Positions 1 to 10,930 of a stretch of DNA of 64,000 bases are shown here, piece after piece. Position numbers and translations under genes: made by a program. How positions within the stretch are numbered: the stretch's first letter is position 1; the number at the start of each line of letters is the position of its first letter. Where the stretch lies: the NCBI GenBank assembly GCA_949316235.1, contig OX438755.1, forward strand, positions 15,517,151 to 15,581,150, in the 5' to 3' direction. Origin of the DNA: Oegoconia quadripuncta (lineage: Eukaryota > Arthropoda > Insecta > Lepidoptera > Autostichidae). The notes beneath the pieces are model-generated. The model saw only the letters and a program-made list of their open reading frames with translations, was not told the origin of the DNA and ran no database searches.

Positions 1-383
1 TAATTTAATAAAACAATATTATTATACCTATACAAACCCTACAGCAAGCTACAAAATGGTTAAAAAACATTTTTATTCTAATACTGATCGGTAATCCATT
101 CTTCTTCAAATAATCAAGAACTTTAAGATTATAGAAAGTTACATCACGAAAAATACGTATTTTTAATGGACTAGGCGGTTATATATTTTTTTTAATTTAA
201 AACGATGTTATGAAGTTATTTTCTTAAGAGATAAATATTTTATGAATTAATTACAAATTTTGTATGTTTGGCTCGGATGACTTTATTAGCTGTTATTCAA
301 TAATATTAGGTTGAAAGTGGTAAGTATATGCCATCAAACACTGAATTCGTGTGTGTTTTACTCAATTGACCAGTTTTTTCCAG

Positions 384-3300
384 GTTGTGCGCGCTCTACA
401 AAAACCCATGAAGGGGTGACATATTACGTTATTCCAAAGTATTGGCAAATGGACTACATCGTATCATTTTCATTGATTCTGACCCTTTACACGTATACAT
501 ACTTGGACACTGTAAGTAGTATTGCATTCATTTACTATTACCACTGCGTGATTAATATATTGTCTTCATAAGTTTCGGATCGCTGTCAGCTGTCTGTCAA
601 ATGTACTGTCCTTATACAGAAAGGTCTTATTTATGCAGATCGCTTTTAGTGATAAGATCGCGAAAATTGTACATTCGATTCTTACTACTTTTCTGTAAAT
701 ATAATTTCCTTTTCTGTTGTGCAATAAATTGCATTTGTATTGTATAAAATGAACGCAAGACTGCATCATTTATGTAAGTCAGATATTTTGATAAATTGTT
801 TATGTAACGAGAAAATTATTTTATACCGACTGAAGCTGCTCATGGACATTGAGATCAGTTGGAATATATTATGATTTTTCCCATTTTCAGATAAAACCAC
901 AGTCTATACTACAAGTTTATTTCCAATTAGCAGCCTCAATAGTACTAACCTTGCTCAAATTATGGTTAACGAGTATGGCAATTAGTACAATATTTACAAA
1001 ATTTCGACAGTTATACGCCTATGATTATCGTGTGAAAAATTTTCTATTGTCAATGAAACAAAGCGGTGTAAATGAGAGACTTCTACAATCTGTATTAGCG
1101 TATACGAAAGTTTTGTGGATACGCTACAAAGGTAAAGTAAAGGTTTTTAATTCTAACAAATAAAATTTATGAAATGAAATGAAATAATTTATTTGCTTGA
1201 TTTTGGGTACAAGATAGGATGATACATAACAGAAGTCCCATTCAAAATCTACTTAAAATCTAGCGTGCAAATATTTAATAAATTAGGATAGCATTAGATA
1301 GGTTATTACCTAAATATAATATAATTTAAAGTGAAACCTCCGAGCAAAGAAATGATTATATGAGATAGAAGGGGAATGTATTAAAATTTAAATATTTTGG
1401 AAACAGCTGAAACGATTTCCACACAACATGTCTAAGAAAAATCCCGGAGTTTAATCCCGGATCCCACTCCCTCTGTGGTCTGAGGCAACAAACCATATGT
1501 CATCCTCTTCTGTCTAACAACTTGGTTGTTGAGGCCTTTGTGATGTGTTTACCTCATCTAGTCCCAATTTCACTGTATCCATCTGTTATTTTCACGCTTT
1601 AAGCTTTAAGTTAAAAAATGTGACGTTTTCAAGTGATAATGTTATCCTACGAATTAAATCTTTTTGAAGTTTGATTTTTTTTTTACCCATAGATACCGTT
1701 TTTAACATTACATAACATACTAAGGTTTGCATGGAAGAGATCGCTGTTAGCGATAAGGCCGCCTTTTTGTGCGATTAATGATGTACGCTGTATTCTTCAT
1801 GTAGCTTTTGTTAATTGTGCAATAAAGAGTATTTGATTGATTGATTGATATTATTACATAACATTGTTACAGATAAAAGACTACCTAAACTAACAAACGA
1901 GGCACCTACTTGTCTACTACAAGATATGTACAGTTCACTTTATATGCACCACTTGACAAGTCCGCTTTTATTCCGTCAGTTGCCTCATTATTTTCTAAGA
2001 CAATTGGCTATTAAATTACATCGAATCGTAATATTTCCTGGTTGGTATATAATTAATTTGTATTTACCGATATATAAATAAATAATAAATATCCTTAGAC
2101 ATACACACAGCGCCATATAGATCCACAGTAAGCAACTATATGCTTGTATTGTGGATACCAGATGGTTGACATACTACATAAATACATTTTTTTTTTGTAA
2201 ATAAATACGTATAATAAATGAAAACAGCCATCGTTACGAAAAGAAGAAGAATCGATTATTTTACGGAAAATCATTTCATCGATTTCCATTTCTCAAAACT
2301 GACACTGGTATAGCACTTTCCTTCTCAATTAATCACTAAATCGAATTAATGGTCAGACTTTATCATAAAACTTAGTAACTTGTACGATATAAAATTGTGT
2401 TCCAATTTGATTAAGTACCTATACTCACCTGACGTGTATGTTTCAGGTAAAATTATAGTAAGTGAAGGTGACATAGTTCCAACAATTTACTTTATCCATG
2501 AAGGTGAGGTGGAGAAGTGGTATACGGATGCGAGGTAACTAAAATAAACAGATATACACAATCTCCACGCGTGTGTCCCATCGGCATCTGTGATTTCACC
2601 GACTGAAATTCAGCGTTGTAGCCTTTTCTCAACTATTATTTATACTGAGCTGGAGACCACTTTGATAGCACTTTGCGACACCAAAAACTGTCAGTACTAT
2701 TTATTTTACATGTAAAATGCCGCTTTACGACATATAAATATACTTCGACATACACCAGTTCGCAAGCCTTCTAGTTCCATACTAAGTGATTAGGCTTGTA
2801 TTGTGGATACCAGATAGTTGATGTAGGTATAGTCTGAAACAGAGTAACCTATACAGGCCTGTATAATACAAATTAAGTTTTCTCAGGAAATCGTCGACAT
2901 TTTAGGATCATTTTTTAAATACTTGCAGCAATATACCAGAAGTGCTATTGAAAAATATTCATTACTTCCTGCGAAAATTTAGATTGTATTATGCCGGGCG
3001 GTATAGATTTATCTGTTTCAGACTGTACTACATAAATACAATTTTTTTTTACAATACAAATACTCTTTATAGCGCAAAATAATTTATAATAATTTTTGTT
3101 GATAACAAAATTTATTGTATTCAAGAAATTAGAATTAGAAATTTACTATTCGGATCCAATACAAAGGTTTTGTCTAAGCACTACCTTCAGTGGGCGATGT
3201 CTACAGATGCCGCTTGACAAAACTGCCAGGTCATCACTAGTGGTAACTAATTCATTGTATAATCCACCCAAGATAGAAGTCTATGCCCTAGCAATGGAAA

Positions 3301-3823
3301 TGTAAGGATCTGTTAATATCACAATCCTATATTAAATTTAATCACCTTACATGGTTGTTTTGTTAAAACACGCATGCCTATGATCGAGTAACAGCTCATT
3401 TCTTTCAGTGGAGAAGCTAAAATGGCCTCAGTGTTGGCAATAAACGGATATTTCGGATTGATGCCAGGACTGTTTCCCAATATGCCATATCAGTTCTCAT
3501 ACTACTCGCGCACGGTAATGCACAAATATTTAGTTCTGAACATTATATGTATAAAGAATGCATAGTATTGTTCCATACTTTCAGTGGTAAAAAATTGGTA
3601 AATTTGATAAAATTTGTTTAAGCGGTGTCGCAGATATTTGAATGATAGCATAGTCTTTCAGCGATTCTCTAAATTTTCAATTTATTTATTATGTTTTCAG
3701 GTTGTTGATTTAGTAACACTAGAATACAAAGATTGGCAAGATTTGTTGAACGGATATCCACAAATAAAGGTGAAACTGTACGATGCCGCGAAGAAAGTTA
3801 AGCAACACTATGTACCGAAATGA
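384..3823 (+). CDS. C-terminal exons of a CNG-like channel (paralog of the large gene), 5' part outside window
   Basis: Six exons: 384-511, 891-1131, 1873-2040, 2447-2534, 3409-3514 and 3701-3823 (stop TGA). All junctions are AG/GT and in frame. They encode a pore-helix segment (ends LTLYTYTYLDT), S6 plus C-linker, then a CNBD-like fold (KIIVSEGDIVPTIYFIHEGE, YFGLMPGLFPNMPYQF, DWQDLLNGYPQ), ending at HYVPK. Lengths 241, 168, 88 and 106 match exons of repeat IV in the minus-strand gene exactly, so this is a paralog and not a chance ORF. The pore lacks GYG/GFG. The CNBD has FG followed by LMPGL where the family has a Glu, and lacks the usual phosphate-contacting Arg. No exon equivalent to the upstream turret exon is visible in 1-383, so the rest lies beyond the left edge. 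Role by family: membrane channel or channel-like sensor; conduction is not established. Confidence 0.85.
566..790 (+). repeat. LINE-type 3' tail, degenerate
   Basis: Weakly resembles the 1725-1852 element: 'agatcgcttttagtgataag', then 'gtgcaataaattgcatttgt' at its end. It lies in the intron between the first two exons of the left-edge gene. No coding frame is seen. Confidence 0.4.
1165..1260 (-). repeat. LINE 3'-end fragment with (gaaat)n start
   Basis: The segment 'gaaatgaaatgaaat' followed by 'aatttatttgcttgat' looks like the tail of the CR1-like LINE family also seen near 48.7 and 54.7 kb. It is intronic. The rest of this intron (1261-1720) shows nothing recognisable. Confidence 0.35.
1725..1852 (+). 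repeat. Non-LTR retrotransposon 3' tail with (TTGA)n end
   Basis: About 110 bp matching, in reverse orientation, 27036-27160 almost base for base ('gatcgctgttagcgataagg', 'gtacgctgtattcttcatgt'), ending in an ATTG/TTGA microsatellite. Such microsatellite tails are typical of RTE-like LINEs and their SINEs. Inserted in an intron of the left-edge gene. Confidence 0.65.
2088..2220 (-). repeat. tRNA-headed SINE (type B), 3' part
   Basis: Contains the family signature 'cacacagcgccat' (reverse strand) and 'ttgtggataccagatggttg'. The tRNA head is missing. Related copies are at 28797, 43008, 55425 and 62060. Confidence 0.7.
2740..2830 (-). repeat. SINE type B fragments
   Basis: Fragments 'gttccatactaagtgatta' and 'ttgtggataccagatagttg' of the same SINE family. 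The surrounding intron (2535-3408) holds no coding exon: the donor at 2535 joins in frame to 3409. Confidence 0.5.
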
Positions 3824-3856
3824 TTTGCTTAAAATTTTAGATATATTATGATGTAG

Positions 3857-4510
3857 TAGAGATGGGCTGGATATAGCTTGAACCGAATACGAATTTCGGC
3901 TGAACATTCGGTAAAAATTTTAAATTCGACCTAGTCTCGGCCGAAGTTCGATTCTTTCACAGCGTTTTCTCGACTTCTTATGCGTATTATTGGTGAGTAC
4001 CTCCCGCCCGCAACCCCCCGCATCTCTCCCGGCCAGCCACAGGTCATTAGCAAACCTCATCTACGCGATACGTGCGTAATTGTACATTAATATCTTAAGT
4101 AATTTTAAGTGGACTAACGAGGTTTAAAGTGAAAAGTATTAAATATTTTCTTGGTGCAACTGTTAAATACAATGGAAGAAAAACAAATCAATTGTTTGGA
4201 CATTTTATTCAGAAACTGGTGAACAAAATAAAGTAGAACGTACTTTGTATGGTTCTTTGATATCTCGTCGTAGTGACCTTACAGCGTCAACATCTGCTTT
4301 GACCAACCATGCTAGGCTGAAGCATAACCGAGAATTTGCACAAATGCAACATTGTCTTCATCCAATCCTGCCTTCAGCTAAATTCAAATAAATGGAAAAT
4401 TGAAGACCCAAAATAAAAAATATACTATAGTTTTGCCGAATGCCGAAGCTCGGTTCAAGCCGCTGAAATTCGATTAAACCGAACGTGAAACAGATTTCGG
4501 CCCATCCCTA
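3857..4510 (+). mobile_element. Decayed hAT element with BED zinc-finger relic
   Basis: Ends are inverted copies: 'agagatgggc' left and 'gcccatccct' right, the usual hAT-type terminus. The 8-mer 'agatatat' is found just right of the element (4511-4518) and at 3839-3846, like an 8-bp target duplication, though 11 bases separate the left copy from the terminus. Inside, near 4210-4350, a frame reads SLISRRSDLTASTSALTNH, the conserved core of a hAT BED finger, but the expected Cys pair is replaced (ERTLY). No transposase catalytic part remains. It sits within the likely 3' UTR of the left-edge gene. Confidence 0.7.
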
Positions 4511-4512
4511 GA

Positions 4513-5822
4513 TATATCACGTCGCCTTAATCAGTATTTTGTTATATTGTTACTTAAATATAGGTACTTACGTTTGAATGTGCTATGTATAAATCATGTT
4601 TTCTAACTAAAATGCTCTTGTAAATATATTATTATCTATTTAAATGAAGTCCATATAGTTTGTTTTTATCATAGTTGTTTTATGGCTGATTATCTTGCAA
4701 TATTGTGAATACCTATTACAAAGTCATTGAAGCATCACCGGAACTAGAAAAGTGTTGCGAATTCGAGATAAACTTTTTTTTTTATAAAATATTTCGGGCA
4801 CCCATTCACATAGTCATAGACTTGCACTATGGATTCTAGAAAATCTGGATGGATAGATGGATACTATGGATATGGGACCCAATCAATCGTCGAACTTTGC
4901 AATTGTATTTGGAATCGATTTGAATTTCGAATTGTTCATTTTTGGTTTACCGTTTTTATAAGCCTGTAATAGTGAGTAATAAATTACCTATACATATATG
5001 ACACATGGACATCTATATTGACATATGTCTATCTATACATATAGACATGGCGGAAAAGCCAAGGGTTGTCACTATTACAAAATATTTCGTGATCTGGCGC
5101 CTTTATCTTGAATGTATCTATGATGTGTGTAGTATTAAAAAAATCTACTTTTGACAACAATTTACTCTACCACCGGTCCGTACCACTGCAGGGAACAGTC
5201 CTGTGGTACCGCTCGGTAGGCAGAGGAGGCCGAGGGACGCAGCCGCCGCCCGCACCCCGCATACCCGGCATGATGGCGCGATCGCCGAGTATTTTATCAC
5301 TATCACTTTATTTTTTCTTTACATTATGGCTTTACTGCCAAAACACAAACATACCTACGTTCCTTTTCCTAATTCATTCTTACATGTCATGTGTGTGACA
5401 CAATTTTGTATAATATATTGTGGACAAAATTTGCCCACCAGACTCGTGGACGCACCAGTGAGTCCACGAACAATTCCAAGTTCACTTCCAGTCCCACCGC
5501 TTCACTCTTGATAGGTCTTGTGATGTTACTTCCATAATAAACATTGTTGGTTATTATAGAAATAAAAGTTTCATAATATACGAGTAATAACCTACTGTCT
5601 AACTCATAAACACAAGTTACGCACAAGTTCGACTTAGTTAAGTACCTATCTGACATTTTTATGCACAAGGTTAGCGCCAGAATGCAGTCACAACTTATGT
5701 TAAGTGGAGATCAGACCGGTCGAAAAACACAACTTACTTGGGAGACTGCGCTATTTTATCTTAAGCAACCGGAATACAATGCTATCAACATCGTTGTTTG
5801 GGATGGACAAAACGTTACATTT
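4513..5822. other. Intergenic; one GC-rich patch, otherwise nothing recognised
   Basis: 4776-4860 resembles a worn type B SINE tail ('atttcgggcac', 'ctatggattctaga'). 4985-5050 has short repeats around 'catatagacat'. 5195-5290 is a sharply bounded GC-rich patch rich in CpG with short open frames and no family I recognise. The rest shows no coding signal. Confidence 0.4.
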
Positions 5823-5918
5823 CTTTTTTTTTATGTACAACTAGTTAGCACTTCACCTCAAACACACCTGATGTTAAGTGAAGACGAGGCCGGAGGTGGA
5901 TGCGTGCTGACCCGGAAA
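5823..5918 (-). repeat. SINE type A, 3' fragment
   Basis: Reverse-strand tail of the type A SINE ('cacacctgatgttaagtgaa', 'gacccggaaa'), cut off exactly where the CTAG-type repeat at 5920 begins. Confidence 0.65.
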
Positions 5919-5919
5919 T

Positions 5920-6104
5920 GAAACCCCTCAATCACGGCGAAACGGCTGAAGGGATTTGGATGAAATGTGGTATATAGATAGAATATACCCTGGATTAAGA
6001 CACAGCATATTTTTATCCCGATATGGTGAGCAGTTCCCACGGGATAAACAAATTTCCGCGATTAAGTTATATCACGCAAGCGAAGTCGCGGGTGGAAAGC
6101 TGAT
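5920..6104 (+). repeat. Helitron-like short repeat with GC hairpin end
   Basis: Carries 'tcacggcgaaacggctgaag', 'agaatataccctggattaag' and a 3' end with a GC-rich stem ('gcgggtggaaagct'). Close copies at 21013 and, reversed, at 13680 and 14464. The CTAG-like 3' end after a GC-rich hairpin fits non-autonomous Helitrons; the class is inferred. Confidence 0.5.
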
Positions 6105-6597
6105 ACAAAATATGCTGTCGGGTTTTTCGGCTTTTAAATACTTAAATAGTTATCACTAAAAGCGTTTTAAGTTTGGTGTTGAAATCTAATTTTGACCTTG
6201 ATTCCTTGATTTTGGTTGACGGTTGGTATCCAATTTCCTTTGCGGAGCATTGATTACTGTGAGATTTACTTTTCAAAAGAGAACGTCGTCGCTTGTAATC
6301 TGGTCGAGTTTCACTTAATATTGAATCTCAATCCGAACTGATTGCAGTCTGCTAGTTTTGGAACCGTGAATATCACACTGAATATTTTGCGCCTTTTGCT
6401 CTGAAATGGAGGGGTAGCTTCGTTTGCGATTTCATTTTGTGAAATGCAGAAATGAAAAAGACATACCTTTATAGATCTATTGGGGTGGAAATTAGAAGTA
6501 TTTCTCCATTCTCTATATTCCAACAACTCGGGCAACGATTTCCCAGTTCTTTAGAAGATTTTGAAACGATTCTTACACTCGTCGGTTTGTGTGACGC

Positions 6598-6841
6598 AAT
6601 TTTTTTTATCCACAATGGGTTAGCATTTGACCTCAATCACACCTGATGTTAAATGAAGATGAGGCCGAAGGTGGTAGCGTACTAACCCGGAAACCCCATC
6701 TTATTTGGGGAACTGGCTATTTTATCTCTGACAACCGGAACACAACAATGCTATTACATTGCTTTATGGCGGCAGATTTAGATAAGATGGTGGTTAGCTA
6801 GCCAGGCGGACATTTAATATGCCCTACCACCAACCAAATGT
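6598..6841 (-). repeat. SINE type A copy
   Basis: Reverse-strand body and tail of the type A SINE: 'caatcacacctgatgttaa', 'caaccggaacacaacaatgc', 'gccaggcggacattt'. The tRNA-like head is missing. Confidence 0.75.
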
Positions 6842-6892
6842 TCGTTTGCTTGAACGCGCATTATGGTAAAACTGATTTTAGTGGTGTTTTCA

Positions 6893-7205
6893 CAGATTTA
6901 CATTTTGAAAGGATTGTGTTAATAAGTTCTACGTTAAAAACACTTTTAAAAACAAACATTTAATACTCCATTATGATTATCACATATTATTCTAGTACAA
7001 AGACGAGTAACATGAAGTCCATCAAAGAGTTCCAGTGGCAATCTTCTGGCTCCATCATTAGATCCTTGTCATCATGTGCAATGGAAATAGCAACAAAACA
7101 AACCAGACAAATTCGACTATCTTGCCATTTACCATCATCAGTCCCTACATGCCAGCTCCATCATCAGATCAGCACGATACTACCATAATATTACATTGTC
7201 ACCAA
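6893..7205. repeat. Dispersed repeat, copy 1 of 2
   Basis: About 300 bp with a second diverged copy at 60897-61208 in the same orientation: shared 'atgattatcacatatta', 'cttgtcatcatgtg', 'aaattcgactat', 'tggctccatcatcaga'. No coding frame or known family. The two copies flank the whole large gene. Confidence 0.65.
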
Positions 7206-7244
7206 ACATAAATGTGTAAAATTTCAGCTCAACCAGAACCCTTT

Positions 7245-7545
7245 GTTCCCAGTATTTCTGTTGGACAGTTCTGTTATTTTTTTTGCCCGAACTAATGGGA
7301 TTTTTTTGACCCACTAGTTCTAGTGAATAACTTGTCAACCTAACACGAAGGGTATATACCCTTCGAACCTAACCTATCCATGTCGGGGAGCCAAAAACTC
7401 CCGTGCTCGCTTCGCTCGCACTCGAATTAGAACTCGACAGAACTACTGGGAATCCCTAGTACCATTTGTTCTGTTGATAGAACTAGTGAGACAAAAATTC
7501 CCATTAGTTCGGCCAACAGAACTGTCCAACAGAACTACTGGGAAC
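7245..7545. mobile_element. MITE with long terminal inverted repeats
   Basis: The left end ('gttcccagta', 'tctgttggacagttctg') is mirrored by the right end ('cagaactgtccaacagaa', 'tactgggaac'), inverted over about 65 bases including 'cgaactaatggga'. There is no ORF. The central part has a small palindrome 'gggtatataccc'. A worn relative may lie at 19395-19512. Confidence 0.75.
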
Positions 7546-8185
7546 ATAAGACCAGAACCAGCAAGTGGTTGATAAATGATTAGCAATTTTTAAACCGACA
7601 ACTCGTATAAACATTGCAAACTAAATAAAACTTCTTAAAAGTTGGTAAAAGCTTGTAGCAAAAAGATATTTTACGTACTAAGAGGCGTTTATTACAAAAA
7701 AGACGAATATTAAAACGTCAAATCGCTCATAATCAATAATCTATAATTATCAAATTATCAACCAATTGCAAGACGGGTCTGCGGTATTATGACGTCATAG
7801 CACTTTGAATGCGTTTAACCACAATTTAGCTCTATCTATATATAGCTATTTCAATTTAGCACTAATATAAACTTTACTGGAATGGTTTGGATAATTTTTA
7901 TTCTCAAAATAATTGACAGAACAACCGACTTGAGCACAGATCCATTTTCTATCTCCAGTGCATCTTAAAGTCTTAACTAACGTAACCCTCAAACAAAAAA
8001 AATAATTTAAATAAAAAAAAAGACATTTCGGGCGTGTTCCCACATATATACCTTATAAGTACTAATTACACGGTTCAATCAAATTGATTCGCTTTGGTTG
8101 AAAGGTGCGGAAGTCAAAACATTCACTGTTATGTTGACATGATCAATTTGGTTGCTTCATCCAAATTGAAGGGCATAAGTGAACC
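7546..8185. other. Intergenic, nothing recognised
   Basis: AT-rich with poly-A runs near 8000. No ORF with family similarity and no clear repeat structure. Confidence 0.4.
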
Positions 8186-8400
8186 GTGTAATATCGCCTT
8201 AAAGGATGTTGCAGCAGCAGCAACAAGCCCCCGTAGTGTCGTATAGAATCGTGTGTCGCTCGCGACGTAGGAGTGACAGTAGAATACTTGTATATTTCGC
8301 CCAAACGAATGAGCAGGACAAGTATCTCGCGCGACATAAACGTAATCGCGCATGTCATGCTATTAGTGCTGGTCAGGCAGTTATTATCACATCAAAAGCC
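8186..8400 (-). repeat. Dispersed GC-rich repeat, copy 1 of 2
   Basis: Reverse strand shares 'gcgcgagatact', 'cctgctcattc', 'ggacgaaat'-like and 'cgacgtcgc'-like blocks with 59165-59300. It contains a short CAG/CAA run near 8206. Class unknown. Confidence 0.5.
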
Positions 8401-8450
8401 TTACATCTCCACTTCTTGGGCACAGTCCTCTCTCACTAGGAAAGCTAGTC
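8394..8450 (+). repeat. Partial monomer related to the 11.7-kb array
   Basis: 'aagccttacatctcca', 'gggcacagtcctc' and 'ctcactagg' match the first third of the array units at 11690-12475. 8451-9197 shows nothing further that I can classify. Confidence 0.45.
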
Positions 8451-9197
8451 ACTATATTTGCTTAAAATGTTGATATTTCTACCGTACCACGTTAGAAAAC
8501 TTAATTAGGACCTTAATCTGATCGTACAGTCGACATTACAAATTAAATATACGGGAGTTAGATAAAACCAACGTTGGCTTACCTGGATAGTCGGCGTCAT
8601 AATTATTTGCGAAGGACTGTTTTTAACCGACCTCAAAAATAGAAGGATGTTCTTAATTCGACTGTATTTTTTACGCGATATGATCGACCGATAATAATTA
8701 ACCGATTTTAATGATAATTATTTTGTTTGATAGGATTTACCACCAGAGTCGTGTCATTTAAATTTGGTTAAGACCTGATGATGCACTACAGAGTTACAGA
8801 GAGGATATCGGTTGTTTTGACAATTTTAGCAGTTCTACTATTCTGCCCTTCAATACACGAATCTTGAACAGTTTTCGATAAAAATGTCAACATTTTACTG
8901 TGGCGTTTATGAAGAGGAAATTTAACGTATGCCCGCGAGAATGTATTCTACAACAAAGGACACTTTAAGGCTAGTCCAGAAAGCCAATAAGTAACCCTAT
9001 GCCAAGTACTAGAGATCGCATCTCTAGCATCAAGCCTGTAATCGTGTATCTAGAGTGAACAACTCTTCGATCATTTCTCCAACAAACATGGATAAGGATC
9101 ATCTCGAAAATGTTAGTTTTGAAAATGGTTCAAAATTAATAATTTAATTTTAATTTAAGGTATGAACTGATTGGGTAACTCCAATCTTTAATCAAAC

Positions 9198-9445
9198 CTC
9201 GGGGTTTACTCTCTAGCGAAAATAGCTTCGGACGGCCATAACTTCGGACTTTTTCTTTCACTAAGAATCCTTCGTTTGCATAACTTCAGACGTTCCTTGC
9301 GTCCTGTACTAACTTGTGATGTTCAACTATATACAACAAAAGTAAAATAATGACGATTGGTTTATAATTGACACAGCAAACTGAAAAAGAATAAGCCCGA
9401 AGTTACGACCGTCCGAAGCTATTTTGGTTAGAGTAGACCCCCTGG
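9198..9445. mobile_element. MITE pair, copy 1
   Basis: About 250 bp, nearly the same as 38347-38597. The ends are inverted: 'tagcttcggacggcc' left and 'gtccgaagctatttt' right, with outer bases 'ggggtttac' and 'gtagacccc'. There is no ORF. Confidence 0.75.
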
Positions 9446-9776
9446 TCCTTAATAAGAAAATTCGTAACAAAACAAGCGGTAGTCACAGCAGCCACTTCTT
9501 GTAACAGTATATCATCTAGAGAAATGAGAAGGGAAACTTATAAGACGTTGGTCAGTTCGAAACTGCTGACGAGCTCGCTTCCAGCATCAATTAAATCGCC
9601 TCGTCTCTGCAACTATTATGGATTCACATTTTAATTGAAAAACTTCTGATAGTTGAGATATATTTCAGTTACTCGGGTTCCTATTAATATTATCATATTT
9701 TTAGGGTTTCGTACCTTTAAATTTATCAATCTGAGGCAATCTATTATGACGGACTTATTTATTTACTCAAAATATG

Positions 9777-10080
9777 TATTAATTAAAAAAAAAACATTTC
9801 GGACACTTACACCAATAATCTACTCCCAAACTAAGCATAGCTTGTGCCATGGATACTAGAAAAATTATAATCTTAATTCGTGTATGTAATAAGATGAAAT
9901 GAAACCTATTGTTGGCTTTATAATTTACGCAATATCCAAACATAAGATTACTGTTTGTTATAGTCGTTAGAAAGCTACACGCTACACGAAAAGGTTGCAG
10001 GTTCGAGTCCCACTGTATAAGTTGCATATATTTCTATGAGGAATAAGGACGCGTACCCCAGCTATGGATGTTTTGAAAGA
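9777..10080. repeat. Two facing SINE type B pieces
   Basis: 9777-9870 is a reverse-strand tail ('tttcggacacttacaccaat', 'cccaaactaagcatagct'). 9960-10060 is a forward tRNA-like head with B-box 'ggttcgagtcccac'. A (gaaa)n microsatellite follows at 10077-10096. 9446-9776 before it shows nothing recognised. Confidence 0.6.
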
Positions 10081-10384
10081 AAGAAAGAAAGAAAAAGTTT
10101 TTATTTGACACCATTATTGCTTACCTACTTAAATTAGTACATGATGTGATGGTGCCAAAAAGGCATCCACTCAGCATAATGTCGCGACATTGGAGCCCAG
10201 TGACGCGACGCTGGTATTGTGTGGTCACCGGAGGACGGAGATTGGAGAATACAACACCGCGCAGTGCTTATAAGAGTATGCAAATTTTTTACATGCTCGC
10301 AGAATTGGCTAATAAAGTGGTACATGGCATTTCAATGAATTTACGAAATTTGAATTTGTTACAAGCATGTCAATATAAAAATAA

Positions 10385-10525
10385 AATAAAAAATCATTTA
10401 CTTATAAAAAAATGGATTTGTATAGTTTATCAATCACATGGTATCCATAATATAAGACTAGTTACTTGGTGTGGACCTAGATGGGTTTTGTGTCCAATGA
10501 TATTTATTTTTAGATTATTTCTCTG
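10385..10525 (+). repeat. SINE type B, 3' part
   Basis: Forward tail: 'tagtttatcaatcacatggt', 'cataatataagactagttac', with 'agatggg' in place of the usual 'agatggcgc'. Confidence 0.55.
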
Positions 10526-10741
10526 TAACGCTGTTGATTGTCTAACCACGGGCCTAAGGTCTCCACACCAAAGAGATACATAACCTGTACTCAGAGTTGG
10601 TTATTTGCAAATCTTTAGATGCTTTTTTAGTTGAATGTCGCCGAATGATATTATTATGTATAATTCTAAACAAATATCAAACATAGTGGGTGAGTGAGTA
10701 TTACAGAAAACTTTGCTGCTCAGAGCGTGCTGGTTAGCCCT

Positions 10742-10930
10742 ATACAGGGTGAAATTTAATTCATGTAATTCCTGCTTACTGGTGATTCCACTCTTGAGTA
10801 CGAACAACTTTCCCTAGGAACCATAGCCGAATTCAGCTGCAAATTGTTGGACTTCCATACTAAAGATGGTTTCAGAATGGTTCTTTATTTGGGTAATGGA
10901 GAATTTTTAGATCGAAAGGCCACTGGCTAT
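10742..10930 (+). repeat. Dispersed MITE-like repeat starting 'tacagggtg'
   Basis: 'acagggtgaa', 'tgtaattcctgcttactgg', 'ggaaccatagccgaattc' recur at 44337-44530 (forward) and 51090-51290 (reverse). No ORF. The outer 'cagggtg' resembles ends of several cut-and-paste families; class not settled. Confidence 0.6.

Noticed and set aside
3096..3305. Forward frame in the left-edge gene followed by gtaagg
   Set aside because: The exons on either side (ending 2534, starting 3409) join in frame without it, and the homologous place in the large gene has no such exon.
10146..10583. 145-codon forward frame
   Set aside because: Its second half is a SINE type B tail and the first half has no recognisable motif or splice context.
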